A stretch of 64,000 bases of DNA, taken from contig JAHZIX010000017.1 in the NCBI GenBank assembly GCA_022601195.1, positions 310,001 to 374,000 on the forward strand, given 5' to 3'. How positions within the stretch are numbered: position 1 is the first letter of the stretch; every line of letters begins with the position of its first letter. Positions 9,779 through 19,386 of this stretch are shown one piece after another. Under the pieces are notes generated by a model. It saw only the letters and a list, made by a program, of their open reading frames with translations. It did not search any database and had not been told where the DNA came from. The stretch is from Deltaproteobacteria bacterium (GTDB lineage Bacteria; Acidobacteriota; Thermoanaerobaculia; Multivoradales; JAHZIX01). The translations under genes and the position numbers were made by a program.

Positions 9779-10809
9779 TGAGGGTCTCCACCATCGACGG
9801 ACGGAGGATCTAAGACCTCATGGGAGCGAATTTCTCCCGGAGTGCCCTCCTCGTAGTCCTTGTCGGTCACAGGTTCGAATTCGATTCCTTCATCGATCCA
9901 AGATGGATCTGCTCCGGCTTCTTGAGCCTCTTCGTAAAGCTCCTGAAGCTCTCTCTGGAAATTGACTTCCTGGGTACGGGTTTCTGCTAGTTGCTCGAGA
10001 ACTCGATCCCATTCCGGCTTGATCTGACCATCCCGGACGAATGGGTCGTCTTCTGAATAGAAGTGCCTTCTCAATTCGGCGGCACGATCTTCCAGGCGTT
10101 GGCGCTCCTCGACGGACTGCTTCCATGCCAGCCGGGTCTCCAGAGCTTGGTCTCTCCAGTACTCCTCTTGACCTGTCGTTTCGGGAGAGGTTTCTCCGCT
10201 TGGAAGTGCTTCCGGAACCTCTTCTTCATCAACATAGGTCAACTCACCGCTGGTGGCGTATTCCTCGAGATTTTCATTATTGATGACCGCAATGGGCATG
10301 GAAGAAGTACCAGACTGCCTCTTGGCCCTTTCTCGTTGGGCGACCGCCACGAGGTCTTGAATATTCTTTTCCTTGGGTCTCTCGGATTCGATCTCGACCA
10401 CGGAAACGGACTCTGATTTCACGGGCTCTTTAGAAGCTTTTGGCTTCTGAGGAGGAGCTGGAAGACGGGGCGCTGGCGGCGCTGGACTATTCAACTCCGC
10501 CGAGGTGTCGACTGGAGGAGGGGTTGTCGGTCTCTTTGCTGCCGAACCAGATGAGCAGCCTGCCGTACCGAATAGGAGCAGGCCAGAGATCACCAGTCCT
10601 GAGCTCAGTAGGCCAGAGGAAAGTAAGCCGGAGGAAAGTAGATTGGAGACTGGAAGGATTCTCCGGTTCCGAGTCCTCGCGAGCCACGACCTCGACCGCC
10701 CGAGGGCATTCCCAGGAGCCAGGGGAGCCCTAGGCTCGGCCATAGCGATCCTCGATACGGACGACATCATCCAACTCCGGAGTGGAGACTTCGATGATGT
10801 CGCATCCAT
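9775..10809 (-). CDS. Putative lipoprotein, Pro/Glu-rich, coiled-coil C-terminal region
   Basis: LLSSGLLSSGLLSSGLVISGLLLFGTAGCSSGSAAKRPTTPPPVD (signal and lipobox-like), then Glu-rich; ATGA overlap with miaB; start uncertain. Confidence 0.6.
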   Translation of the reverse strand: MDATSSKSPLRSWMMSSVSRIAMAEPRAPLAPGNALGRSRSWLARTRNRRILPVSNLLSSGLLSSGLLSSGLVISGLLLFGTAGCSSGSAAKRPTTPPPVDTSAELNSPAPPAPRLPAPPQKPKASKEPVKSESVSVVEIESERPKEKNIQDLVAVAQRERAKRQSGTSSMPIAVINNENLEEYATSGELTYVDEEEVPEALPSGETSPETTGQEEYWRDQALETRLAWKQSVEERQRLEDRAAELRRHFYSEDDPFVRDGQIKPEWDRVLEQLAETRTQEVNFQRELQELYEEAQEAGADPSWIDEGIEFEPVTDKDYEEGTPGEIRSHEVLDPPSVDGGDPQ

Positions 10810-11083
10810 CTTCTCCAGCGACCATGCGATGCCGAGTAAAGGGACGAATCCGATAGGACTCTCCCGCCTTCAGAGTACGCTCGATGATCTCGTTTCCCTC
10901 TTCGACAAAGAGGGCTACGCTACCCTCTCGCATGTAGAGAGTCTCATCCTTTTTTTCGTGATATTGCAATGAAAGAGCCTGTCCGGCATCTACATGGAGA
11001 ATTTTCCCCACATAGCGATCGGTGTGAGCGAAGATCAGCTCATATCCCCAAGGCTTGTCGACTCTTTGAATGGGTACATTCAT
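10730..11083 (-). CDS. Cupin domain protein (mannose-6-phosphate isomerase type II-like)
   Basis: RVDKPWGYELIFAHTDRYVGKILHVDAGQALSLQYHEKKDETLYMREGSV. Confidence 0.85.
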   Translation of the reverse strand: MNVPIQRVDKPWGYELIFAHTDRYVGKILHVDAGQALSLQYHEKKDETLYMREGSVALFVEEGNEIIERTLKAGESYRIRPFTRHRMVAGEDGCDIIEVSTPELDDVVRIEDRYGRA

Positions 11084-11105
11084 TTCTCTTACCTTTAGTC
11101 TGATA

Positions 11106-12902
11106 TCAGGAGAGAACCTCCAGGGGACTCTCCTCTGTCATTGATGCAGTTTGCTTTAGGAACCGATCGAGATAGCCATCAACTTCCTCAGCCGTAGCCA
11201 AAGAGCCGCAGGTCACTGCCAGCTGTTCAAGCTCCGGTAGCGACAACGATCGAACGCAGGCCTTGACTTCCGGTACCAGACGAGGACTCATTGAAAGCCT
11301 TCTCAAACCCAGCCCCAACAGGAGCGGAACCAGGCGAGGATCTCCCGCCATTTCACCGCACATGCCGACTTCGATACCCGCTTGTCGCGCACTCTCGAGG
11401 ATGAAGCGTAGCATGCGGAGGATGGCCGGATGAAGCGGCTGATAGAGGTGAGCCACATGCTCGTTGTTTCGGTCCACCGCTAGGGAATATTGCAGCAGGT
11501 CGTTGGTTCCAACGGAAAAGAAATCGACCTCCCGGGCCAGTAGATCTGCGATGATCGCTGCGCAGGGTACCTCGATCATGATCCCGATCTTTAGGCTCGG
11601 ATTGTGGGCGATTCCTTCCTGGGAAAGTTCTGCCGCAATTTCCTGTGCAAAGACTCGGAATTCTCGAACTTCGTCCACCGAAGTCACTAGCGGTAGCATG
11701 ACTCTCACGTCATGGTGGTAGGCGGCCCGAAAGAGAGCCCGAATTTGAGTCCGGAACATCTCGCGACGAGCCATGGTGAGGCGAATGCCCCTCAAGCCCA
11801 AGACGGGATTCTCTTCCCGAGTATTCATTAGCTCTCGAGCTAACTTACGCCCACCCAGGTCGTAAGTTCGAATAATTACCGGATTGGGTGCAATCTCCCT
11901 GGCTAAAAGCGTGTAAGTACGTAAGTGCTGCTCTTCTGTTGGTAATTTAGGGCTTTGCTCAATGTATAGGAATTCACTGCGGTAGAGCCCTACCCCCTGG
12001 GCTCCATAGTTCGCCGCGTCATGGATCTCTTCCGGTAGATCGATATTCGCCATCAGGGAAATCTGAGTACCATCGAGAGTCACCGACGGAAGATGCCGGG
12101 TCTCCTGTTGTTCTAGGTCATGGGCGTCCTGTGCTTGCCGGAGCCGTGCATACTTTTCCAGAGTCTCCGCCGTTGGATGGAGAATGACAGTCCCCGCTCC
12201 CCCATCGACGATGACGGGGTCTTCGTCGGTGACCAGTTGAGTGACTGAGGCCAGGCCACCCACTGCGGGCACTTTCAAAGACCTTGCGATGATGGTGGTG
12301 TGAGAGGTACGACCGCCAGAGCCGATGGCGAACCCGACCACCCGGTGGCGGCCTAGTCGAACAGCTTCACCCGGGGGGAGATCATCGGCTACCAGAATGA
12401 TGTCCCCTTCTACCTCCGAAAGCTCATGGTGGGAGATTCCCTGTAGGGCTCGGAGGAGGTAAGTGCCTACGTCATGGAGATCCTGCCCCCTTCCCCTGAG
12501 GTAGTCGTCTTCAATGGCTTCGAATTGCTCCGCCAGCTCAGCAGTGGTTCGATGCACCGCCCACTCGGCATTGACGTGCTCGCCGCGAATCCGAGCGGTG
12601 ACTCGGCCAACCAAAGAGGGATCCTTGAGGAGAAGGATGTGAGCTTCTAGGATGCCACCGATCTCCTCTTGCAGCCCATCCTCCATGTCCCCTGGCAACT
12701 CTCCCATCTTGACCTGAGTGAGCTCCCGGATGGTCAACTCACTCGCCTCGTGGTACCGAGCTACTTCCGCATCGATGCTGTGGGCGGGCAGGGGTAGGCG
12801 AAACACCTCTTCCAGGTGATTCTCGACACAGACGGCTCTTCCAATAGAGATTCCATAGGAGACGCCTAGGCCCGTAAGAACCTGTTCCCGTTGCCCGGAC
12901 AT
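11106..12902 (-). CDS. ptsI: PTS enzyme I (phosphoenolpyruvate-protein phosphotransferase)
   Basis: GIGSGGRTSHTTIIARSLKVPAVGG and QGVGLYRSEFLYIEQS...GLRGIRLTMARREMFRTQIRA...MCGEMAGDP. Confidence 0.95.
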   Translation of the reverse strand: MSGQREQVLTGLGVSYGISIGRAVCVENHLEEVFRLPLPAHSIDAEVARYHEASELTIRELTQVKMGELPGDMEDGLQEEIGGILEAHILLLKDPSLVGRVTARIRGEHVNAEWAVHRTTAELAEQFEAIEDDYLRGRGQDLHDVGTYLLRALQGISHHELSEVEGDIILVADDLPPGEAVRLGRHRVVGFAIGSGGRTSHTTIIARSLKVPAVGGLASVTQLVTDEDPVIVDGGAGTVILHPTAETLEKYARLRQAQDAHDLEQQETRHLPSVTLDGTQISLMANIDLPEEIHDAANYGAQGVGLYRSEFLYIEQSPKLPTEEQHLRTYTLLAREIAPNPVIIRTYDLGGRKLARELMNTREENPVLGLRGIRLTMARREMFRTQIRALFRAAYHHDVRVMLPLVTSVDEVREFRVFAQEIAAELSQEGIAHNPSLKIGIMIEVPCAAIIADLLAREVDFFSVGTNDLLQYSLAVDRNNEHVAHLYQPLHPAILRMLRFILESARQAGIEVGMCGEMAGDPRLVPLLLGLGLRRLSMSPRLVPEVKACVRSLSLPELEQLAVTCGSLATAEEVDGYLDRFLKQTASMTEESPLEVLS

Positions 12903-13171
12903 CAGGAGGATTCCTCGAATCGGCAGGCAAAAAGCTCTTCGATGGCTACCAGAGCTTCTCCTTCGTCTTCCCCTTCGCAGCGAATGGAGACTGTCATTCC
13001 CTGAGCGGCCCCTAACATGAGGATGCCCAGAATACTTTTTGCATCAACCGACTGCCCCTCTAAGCTGAGCCGAATTTGGCTTCGAAAGCCGCCAGCCAGA
13101 TGCACCAGCTTGGCAGCAGCTCGGGCATGTAGCCCCAGGCGATTTACGATCGCTACGTCCTTTTCAATCAT
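12902..13171 (-). CDS. ptsH: HPr family phosphocarrier protein
   Basis: NRLGLHARAAAKLVHLAGGF...VDAKSILGILMLGAAQGMTVSIRCEGEDE. Confidence 0.93.
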   Translation of the reverse strand: MIEKDVAIVNRLGLHARAAAKLVHLAGGFRSQIRLSLEGQSVDAKSILGILMLGAAQGMTVSIRCEGEDEGEALVAIEELFACRFEESS

Positions 13172-13605
13172 CGCTTCTCTCGGTCATTGGGATCGTAGGC
13201 ACAGGTATTCGCACAGGCTTGGTCCCGCCCAAGGCAGATACTTCCCTGTCCTTTGGCAACCAGCCAACGAGCTGTTTCCTCGAGATCGAGATCCGTAGCC
13301 CGATTGCACCCTAGCCGGACTACCATCGGAAGATTGACTCCAGTCAATACTTCCAGGCGACCGGGGTCTTGAAAACTAAGCGCAGCTCGGCATGGAGTAC
13401 TGCCGAACATATCCGTGAGGATCAGTGTCCCCGCCCCTCGGTCGAGCCCTCCGAGAACTATGGAAATCTTCTCCTGAGCTTCGGGCAGACCGTCAGCCCA
13501 GTCGAGACAGAGAGCCTGAATCCCTTCGAGCTCACCGGCAATCACTTTTGCGGAACTCAATAAGGAAGCCGCTAGATTACCGTGAGTTAGTACGACTACA
13601 TTCAT
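13168..13605 (-). CDS. PTS mannose/fructose-type EIIA domain protein
   Basis: MNVVVLTHGNLAASLLSSAKVIAGELEGIQAL...GTLILTDMFGSTPCRAAL...VLTGVNLPMVVRL. Confidence 0.9.
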   Translation of the reverse strand: MNVVVLTHGNLAASLLSSAKVIAGELEGIQALCLDWADGLPEAQEKISIVLGGLDRGAGTLILTDMFGSTPCRAALSFQDPGRLEVLTGVNLPMVVRLGCNRATDLDLEETARWLVAKGQGSICLGRDQACANTCAYDPNDREKR

Positions 13606-13868
13606 CTATATAATGTCTTTTCGAATTTTCCGAGTCGAGAGATTCGATCCCGAAAACCACCGCAGCCGGCGAACTCGGCCGCGCCTGCCCTTAAGGGGAT
13701 CTCATTTTGTCAGATGTCTCTGGCTTGTCTGCAGATTCTGCGCTACACGGCCCATTCAGATCTTGGGCGTGGGCGGCCATATTCTCCGCCGGTCCTCGGC
13801 CGACCTCAGCTCGTTTGCCATCACCATGGGGCCGGAGCAGGCCAATCCCTTGGATGATACCAGTGAAT

Positions 13869-14753
13869 TCAGTTGGTGATGTCGCGGTGCAATACCCGCA
13901 CAGCCCAACCTTGATCATCGAGAAGAGCCGCCAGTCGCTCGATGGAGGCAACCGATCGATGGCGACCTCCGGTGCACCCGATACCGACCGTCAGGTAACT
14001 TCGATTCTCCCTCCGATACCGAGGCAGGAGGAAGAGAAGGAAATCGGTCAAGCGCTGAACCAACTCGCCAAACTCCTCTTCCCCTTCGAGGTACTCCTGA
14101 ACCGGAACGTCGAGGCCAGTGGCCTTTTTGAGCTCGGGAATGAAATAGGGGTTGGGTAGAAACCGGACATCGAAAAGCAAGTCCGTGCCGTGGGGAATGC
14201 CGTATTTGAAGCCAAAACTCACCAGAGAGACGACCAATTCCGGCTCTTCCCCAGGATGGTCAGTAAACTCCCGGTAGATGTGCCGACGCACCTGATGTAT
14301 CGACCAATCACTGGTATCGATCACCATGTCAGCGCTGCCCCGAACCTCCGCGAGCTCTTCTCGTTCGCGACGGATACCCTCGATGACCGAGCCTTCCCTA
14401 GCTAAAGGATGAGGGCGGCGAGTCTCCGAGAACCGGCGTACCAACGCTTCGTCGGAAGCCTCGAGGAAAAGGAGAGTCGGTGCGATATCTGTGCGATCGA
14501 TCCCCTGCATGAGGAGGGGAAACGCTTTAGAGAAGCCCGGCGCTCTGGCGTCTGTCACCACCGCAATGCGGTCCTTCCCTTCTGCCAGAGTGAGGATGTC
14601 GTCCAGAAAAAGCCGCAGGAGAGGAACCGGCAGGTTGTCAACAGTGTAGTAGCCGAGGTCTTCAAAGCACTTGGCTACGCTACTTTTGCCCGATCCGGAG
14701 AGTCCTGTCACCAGAGCCAGCCGGACTCTAGGTCTTTGTTCGTTTTCGCTCAA
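13869..14753 (-). CDS. rapZ: RapZ (YvcJ/YhbJ) nucleotide-binding RNase adapter protein
   Basis: LVTGLSGSGKSSVAKCFEDLGYYTVDNLPVPLL...LFLEASDEALVRRFSETRRPHPLA...VSFGFKYGIPHGTDLLFDVRFLPNPYF...IGCTGGRHRSV. Confidence 0.95.
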   Translation of the reverse strand: MSENEQRPRVRLALVTGLSGSGKSSVAKCFEDLGYYTVDNLPVPLLRLFLDDILTLAEGKDRIAVVTDARAPGFSKAFPLLMQGIDRTDIAPTLLFLEASDEALVRRFSETRRPHPLAREGSVIEGIRREREELAEVRGSADMVIDTSDWSIHQVRRHIYREFTDHPGEEPELVVSLVSFGFKYGIPHGTDLLFDVRFLPNPYFIPELKKATGLDVPVQEYLEGEEEFGELVQRLTDFLLFLLPRYRRENRSYLTVGIGCTGGRHRSVASIERLAALLDDQGWAVRVLHRDITN

Positions 14754-15690
14754 GCTCTACCTCTAACTTCCGAGCAAATTCTCTGGCGGAATGATGCCCC
14801 TGCATCTTGAGGACATGATTCCGAGCGGCGATCTCAATGAGGATGGACACGTTTCGTCCCGAAGCCACTGGCATACGAATGTAGGGGCAGGGGGTATCGA
14901 GAATCGAATAGATGGTTTCATCCAGGCCCAGTCGATCGTAGACGCGGCCTTCCTGCCAAGGCTCCAATTCCACCACCAGGTGCACCGTCTTGCGATCCCG
15001 CACGGCAGCGAGGCCAAAGAGATCCTGAACATTGATGATACCCAGGCCGCGCAATTCCATGTGGTGTCTCAGGGGGCCTTCTGAGAATCCCACCAAATCA
15101 CCACTGTGGTAACAGCGAATGGTCACGAGATCGTCCGCAACCAGACTGTGACCACGGGTGATCAAATCCAAGGCGATTTCACTCTTTCCTACCCCGCTAG
15201 CGCCGATCAAGAGTACGCCGATACCGTAGATGTCCACCATGACTCCATGGACGCGAGTCGCCGGAGTTAGATTGTCCTCCAAGAAGAAGCTAATATTCTT
15301 GATGACGGACGAAGACAGAGCTGTCGAGGACAGCACGGGCACCTTGCGCCGTCGACACAGGTCAAGAAAGTTCTCGAAAGGGGTCAATCCTTTGGTCACC
15401 ACGAAGACCGGTATGGGCAAAGTGGTGATGTGGTCGAAGCGCTCGGCCCGCTGCTCCGCGGTCAGGGTATCGAGATAGGCCAACTCACTCTCGCCGATAA
15501 TCTGGACCCGGCCGCCGCGGATATAGGGATAGTAGCCAGCGAAGGCCAAACCGGGTTTCTGCACTCGAGGATGAGTGATCCGATTGTCCAGATGGTGCTC
15601 CCCACTGAGAACCTCGAGTTTGAGCTCAGAGAGCTCTTCTCCCAACAATTCTCCGACGGAGACAAAAGTAGCGTTGCTGTCTAAGGACAT
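14728..15690 (-). CDS. hprK: HPr kinase/phosphorylase
   Basis: VHGVMVDIYGIGVLLIGASGVGKSEIALDLITRGHSLVADDLV...LRGLGIINVQDLFG. Confidence 0.95.
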   Translation of the reverse strand: MSLDSNATFVSVGELLGEELSELKLEVLSGEHHLDNRITHPRVQKPGLAFAGYYPYIRGGRVQIIGESELAYLDTLTAEQRAERFDHITTLPIPVFVVTKGLTPFENFLDLCRRRKVPVLSSTALSSSVIKNISFFLEDNLTPATRVHGVMVDIYGIGVLLIGASGVGKSEIALDLITRGHSLVADDLVTIRCYHSGDLVGFSEGPLRHHMELRGLGIINVQDLFGLAAVRDRKTVHLVVELEPWQEGRVYDRLGLDETIYSILDTPCPYIRMPVASGRNVSILIEIAARNHVLKMQGHHSAREFARKLEVELERKRTKT

Positions 15691-16148
15691 TCATCCCCAT
15701 TCGACGCTCCAAGCAATTGGAAAACGGCTTGGCGATCTTTGGCATCCAGAATAGCGTCTACACAGCGGCCCTTTTGAAGCCACCGAGATACCGAGGAGAG
15801 AACCTGAAGATGAGAGGCCGGGGAGGCTTCTGGAGACAGTAGGACGAAGAAGACCTGGACCGGCTGTCCATCCAGAGCCGCAAACTCTACCTTCTCGCGA
15901 GCCACCGCGATGGTGAGGATCGGTGAGGTCAAATCCTTCAGCTTGCAATGGGGAATTGCCACACCACCGCCGATGCCGGTCGACCCCAACTCCTCTCTCT
16001 CCTGAAGTTTCAAGTAGAGCCCTTCAGCATCCCCGATCACCCCCGCCTGATGGATCAAGCTGGAGACAGCTTTCAAAAGCTGAGGACCCTGTGCGCCTTC
16101 CACGTTCTGGAAGATAAGCTCCGGTCGGGTCAACTCGTCGAGACGCAT
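15681..16148 (-). CDS. PTS EIIA-Ntr/fructose-type domain protein (PtsN-like)
   Basis: REELGSTGIGGGVAIPHCKLKDLTSPILTIAVAREKVEFAALDGQPVQVFFVLLSPEASPASHLQVLSSVSR. Confidence 0.9.
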   Translation of the reverse strand: MRLDELTRPELIFQNVEGAQGPQLLKAVSSLIHQAGVIGDAEGLYLKLQEREELGSTGIGGGVAIPHCKLKDLTSPILTIAVAREKVEFAALDGQPVQVFFVLLSPEASPASHLQVLSSVSRWLQKGRCVDAILDAKDRQAVFQLLGASNGDECP

Positions 16149-16154
16149 GAGGGA

Positions 16155-16706
16155 CTAGGACTCCGGGACGATGAGGCCATAGTTGTCGTCTTTGCGCTTG
16201 TACAAGACGCTGACTTCGGAGCTCGTCGAGTCTCGAAACACCACGAAGTCATTCTTCGACCCCTCCAGAACCAGTGCTGCTTCGTCAATGGTCATGGGTT
16301 TGATCGGCAGATGGGTCGACTTGATGACTGCTGGCTTGGTGCCCGAGCTCAGACTCTCCCGCTCCAGGACCTCCATGGGCCAGCGAATTTCCTCATGGAC
16401 CGATCGGTCGGCCCTACGTCTCTTGTCGATAAATTTCTTGCGGGATCGCCGAGCTTGTTTGGTGAGCTTCTCTACTGCACCGTTGACGCTATCGAGAAAG
16501 TTCTCTGTCTCCTCGCGAGCCTGGAGGGCGCCAAAGCGGTGGGTCAGATGAACGTCAGCTATCTGACGGTTCTTTTCGGTCTCGAGGATCACCCTCACTT
16601 CGACCGGTTCCTGGACGAAAGGAACCAGCTTATTGAGTTTTTCTTCCGTGTGGTTCTTGAGGCGATCACCGAGGTGAACGTGCTTGCCGACGTATTCAAT
16701 ATTCAT
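16155..16706 (-). CDS. hpf: Ribosome hibernation promoting factor, long form (HPF/RaiA)
   Basis: MNIEYVGKHVHLGDRLKNHTEEKLNKLVPF and C-terminal IKSTHLPIKPMTIDEAALVLEGSKNDFVVFRDSTSSEVSVLYKRKDDNYGLIVP; start set at MNIEYVG. Confidence 0.92.
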   Translation of the reverse strand: MNIEYVGKHVHLGDRLKNHTEEKLNKLVPFVQEPVEVRVILETEKNRQIADVHLTHRFGALQAREETENFLDSVNGAVEKLTKQARRSRKKFIDKRRRADRSVHEEIRWPMEVLERESLSSGTKPAVIKSTHLPIKPMTIDEAALVLEGSKNDFVVFRDSTSSEVSVLYKRKDDNYGLIVPES

Positions 16707-16767
16707 GCTGTGTCTTGCTCCGTGGCAGGTCTGAGTTACCGCGACAGGAGTTCCTTCTCGAGCACGA

Positions 16768-18630
16768 TCAGAATATCTGTTTCCGGTCTGTCGAGGAGGG
16801 GATTCCCAGCTCATCCCGATATTTGGCAACCGTCCGCCGAGCGATCTGAATTCCTTCCCGCTTGAGAATTCTCATCAGCTCACTATCCGACAGAGGTTTG
16901 TTGGGGGGCTCCTCCTGAATCAGGTGTTGAATCTTGCGCTTGACGGATAGCGACGAAATATTCTCCCCATAGTCCCGGTCGATGCCGCTATGAAAGAAGA
17001 ATTTCATCGGCAGCAGGCCTCGAGGAGTATGGATGTACTTGTTCGATACCACTCGACTCACCGTCGATTCGTGCATGGCGATGTCTTCGGCGACATCTCT
17101 GAGGACCATGGGCCTCAGGGCATCGATACCTTTCTCCAGAAACTCCTGCTGTTGCTTGACGATCGAGTCAGCCACTTTGTAGATGGTCCGTTGGCGTTGA
17201 TCGAGGCTCTTGATGAGCCACAGTGCCGAACGCATCTTGTCTTTGATGTAGCCATGAGCCTCAGAGTTGTCGGCATCACCGCGCATCGCCCGAAGCATGC
17301 GCCGATAGGCTTGGGAGATGCGCAGTCGGGGCATGCCGTCATCGTTGAGCTGAATCACGTATTCGCCGCCCACTTTGACTACCGCGACATCCGGCTCAAT
17401 GTATTGGGGCCTATCACTACTGAAGCGCCGTCCAGGCCTCAGCTCGAGATTACGAATTAGGTCCACGGCGGGTTCGAGGCTGGCCAGATCGACCCCGATG
17501 ATCTTGGCGATAGCAGCGAATTGGCGCTTCAAGAAAAGAGGCCAATGGTCTGCCAGAATGAGCCTGGCCAAGCGAAAGGCTCGCTCCTCGGCAGTTTCTT
17601 CCGCAGCTTCGAGCTCTTCATCGGCCTCGACGGATTCCGCCTCAGGCTCCCCCGCCGGAGCTTCGAGATCCATGCCGTAGGCCACCGACCGGTCGAGGTC
17701 CAAATCCGCTGCAGACTCCAAAGGAAAGCTCGATGGGTCGTCCCTGCGGCGATGTTCGAAGGAGGTGCCATCTGCCCCCGGGCTCGAGGGGTCTGTCGCT
17801 CCGCTGGTCGATCCATGGCGTAGCAACGTCTCGTCCGGCGTTCCAGCTCTCCCCGCTACTTCTCCCGTTGAACCCGTTGGTACGGAACCCTGGGGTTCTC
17901 CATAGGAGGGGCCGGCGTCCTGGGAAGTTTCATCCAAGGGGGCTTCATCCGGAGGAACCGCTAGCAGGGTGGGAGGTTCTGTTCCGAACTTCAACTCCAG
18001 CTGGAAAATGAGGCTCTCTTGGAGGTCCCGACAGGCGATACCCGGAGGATCGAATCCTCGGACCAATCGCAATGCCGCCAAGACCTCATCTTCTGTGTAG
18101 GGCTCCTCCTCGTGGGGAGAGTCATCCGGAGGCAGTGGGGAGAGAGCTTGGATCTCCTCGCAGTTGGCAACCAAGAATCCGTCCGGATCCAAATTGCCGA
18201 TGACCAACTCAGCGATCTCCCGTTGGCGCAATTCCAAATCCGCCATGTGCAACTGCCACAGAAGGTGATCGTAGAGGTCGGGATCGCGGGAGAGGGTGTT
18301 CTCGATAGGGGCTCCCTGCCGCTCCTCCCAGGTCGAGGTGTAGCTGGACCCTTCCATATAGTCACCGAAGTAGGCATCGAAGTCGATGTTCTCCATGGAG
18401 GCATCGTCCTTCTCAGCTTCTGGGGTTTCCTGGGCTTCGACTCCCTTAGCAACCTCTTCCTCATCCGATTCGGGAGATTCCTCTAGAACAGGATTCTCGA
18501 CCAACTCCTGCGCCACGGTCCCTTGAAGCTCGATGCGGGTCATCTGCAACAGCTTGATCGCTTGCTGAAGCGATGGCGTCATCACCAACTTCTGGGCGAG
18601 CTTGAGAGAGAGCTTTTGTTCTAAGGCCAT
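16768..18630 (-). CDS. rpoN: RNA polymerase sigma-54 factor RpoN with a long acidic/Ser-Pro insertion
   Basis: QKLVMTPSLQQAIKLLQM...ENPVLEE; GIDRDYGENISSLSVKRKIQHLIQEE; RpoN box ARRTVAKYRDELGIPSS. Confidence 0.95.
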   Translation of the reverse strand: MALEQKLSLKLAQKLVMTPSLQQAIKLLQMTRIELQGTVAQELVENPVLEESPESDEEEVAKGVEAQETPEAEKDDASMENIDFDAYFGDYMEGSSYTSTWEERQGAPIENTLSRDPDLYDHLLWQLHMADLELRQREIAELVIGNLDPDGFLVANCEEIQALSPLPPDDSPHEEEPYTEDEVLAALRLVRGFDPPGIACRDLQESLIFQLELKFGTEPPTLLAVPPDEAPLDETSQDAGPSYGEPQGSVPTGSTGEVAGRAGTPDETLLRHGSTSGATDPSSPGADGTSFEHRRRDDPSSFPLESAADLDLDRSVAYGMDLEAPAGEPEAESVEADEELEAAEETAEERAFRLARLILADHWPLFLKRQFAAIAKIIGVDLASLEPAVDLIRNLELRPGRRFSSDRPQYIEPDVAVVKVGGEYVIQLNDDGMPRLRISQAYRRMLRAMRGDADNSEAHGYIKDKMRSALWLIKSLDQRQRTIYKVADSIVKQQQEFLEKGIDALRPMVLRDVAEDIAMHESTVSRVVSNKYIHTPRGLLPMKFFFHSGIDRDYGENISSLSVKRKIQHLIQEEPPNKPLSDSELMRILKREGIQIARRTVAKYRDELGIPSSTDRKQIF

Positions 18631-18633
18631 GAG

Positions 18634-19383
18634 TTACAGACTAAACCCTTCGCCGAGGTAGATTTTTCGTACCTGGGCGTCGTTGGAAAGCTCAGCAGGA
18701 GTACCGGAACGGAGGATTTCACCGTTGTTGATGATATAGGCGCGGTCGGTTATTTTCAATGTTTCCCGCACGTTATGGTCGGTGATGAGAATGCCGATGC
18801 CAACTTCCTTTAGGTGCTTCACGATATTCTGAATATCAAGGACGGCGATAGGGTCGATTCCGGCGAAAGGTTCGTCGAGGAGGATGTACCAGGGATCGAT
18901 CACCAGAGCCCGGGCGATTTCTACCCGTCGACGTTCCCCGCCGGACAGAGCATAGGCAGGAGTCTTGCGAACCGTCGTCAGGCCGAAGTCCGCGATCAGC
19001 TGCTCCGTGCGCCGGGCTCGCTCCCCCCGGGGCAGGTTGAGGGTCTCGAAAATCACCCGTAGGTTGTCTTCCACCGACATCTTTCGGAACACCGAAGGCT
19101 CCTGGGGCAAATAGCTGATGCCTCGTTGAGCCCGCAAGTACATGGGGAGCTCGGTGATGTCCTCCTCTCCCAGGAAGATGCGCCCCTTGTCCGGCGGGGT
19201 CAAGCCCACGGTCATGTAGAAGGTGGTCGTTTTCCCGGCGCCATTGGGTCCCAATAGCCCGACGATCTCTCCCGGAGCCACTTCGATGGTGACATCCTTG
19301 ACCACAGCCCGGCCACGGTAGACCTTATTCACTCCACGAGCGAAGAGATGAGGATAGTCCTTGGGATTGATGGTCTCTGTCAT
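18634..19383 (-). CDS. lptB: LPS export ABC transporter ATP-binding protein LptB
   Basis: [31 protein letters not shown]...[15 protein letters not shown]...[19 protein letters not shown]. Confidence 0.95.
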   Translation of the reverse strand: MTETINPKDYPHLFARGVNKVYRGRAVVKDVTIEVAPGEIVGLLGPNGAGKTTTFYMTVGLTPPDKGRIFLGEEDITELPMYLRAQRGISYLPQEPSVFRKMSVEDNLRVIFETLNLPRGERARRTEQLIADFGLTTVRKTPAYALSGGERRRVEIARALVIDPWYILLDEPFAGIDPIAVLDIQNIVKHLKEVGIGILITDHNVRETLKITDRAYIINNGEILRSGTPAELSNDAQVRKIYLGEGFSL

Positions 19384-19386
19384 GAT

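Noticed and set aside
15948-16865. Long plus-strand ORF (305 aa) antisense to the EIIA-Ntr and HPF genes
   Set aside because: Opposite strand carries clear family proteins; composition looks like a shadow ORF of high-GC coding DNA.
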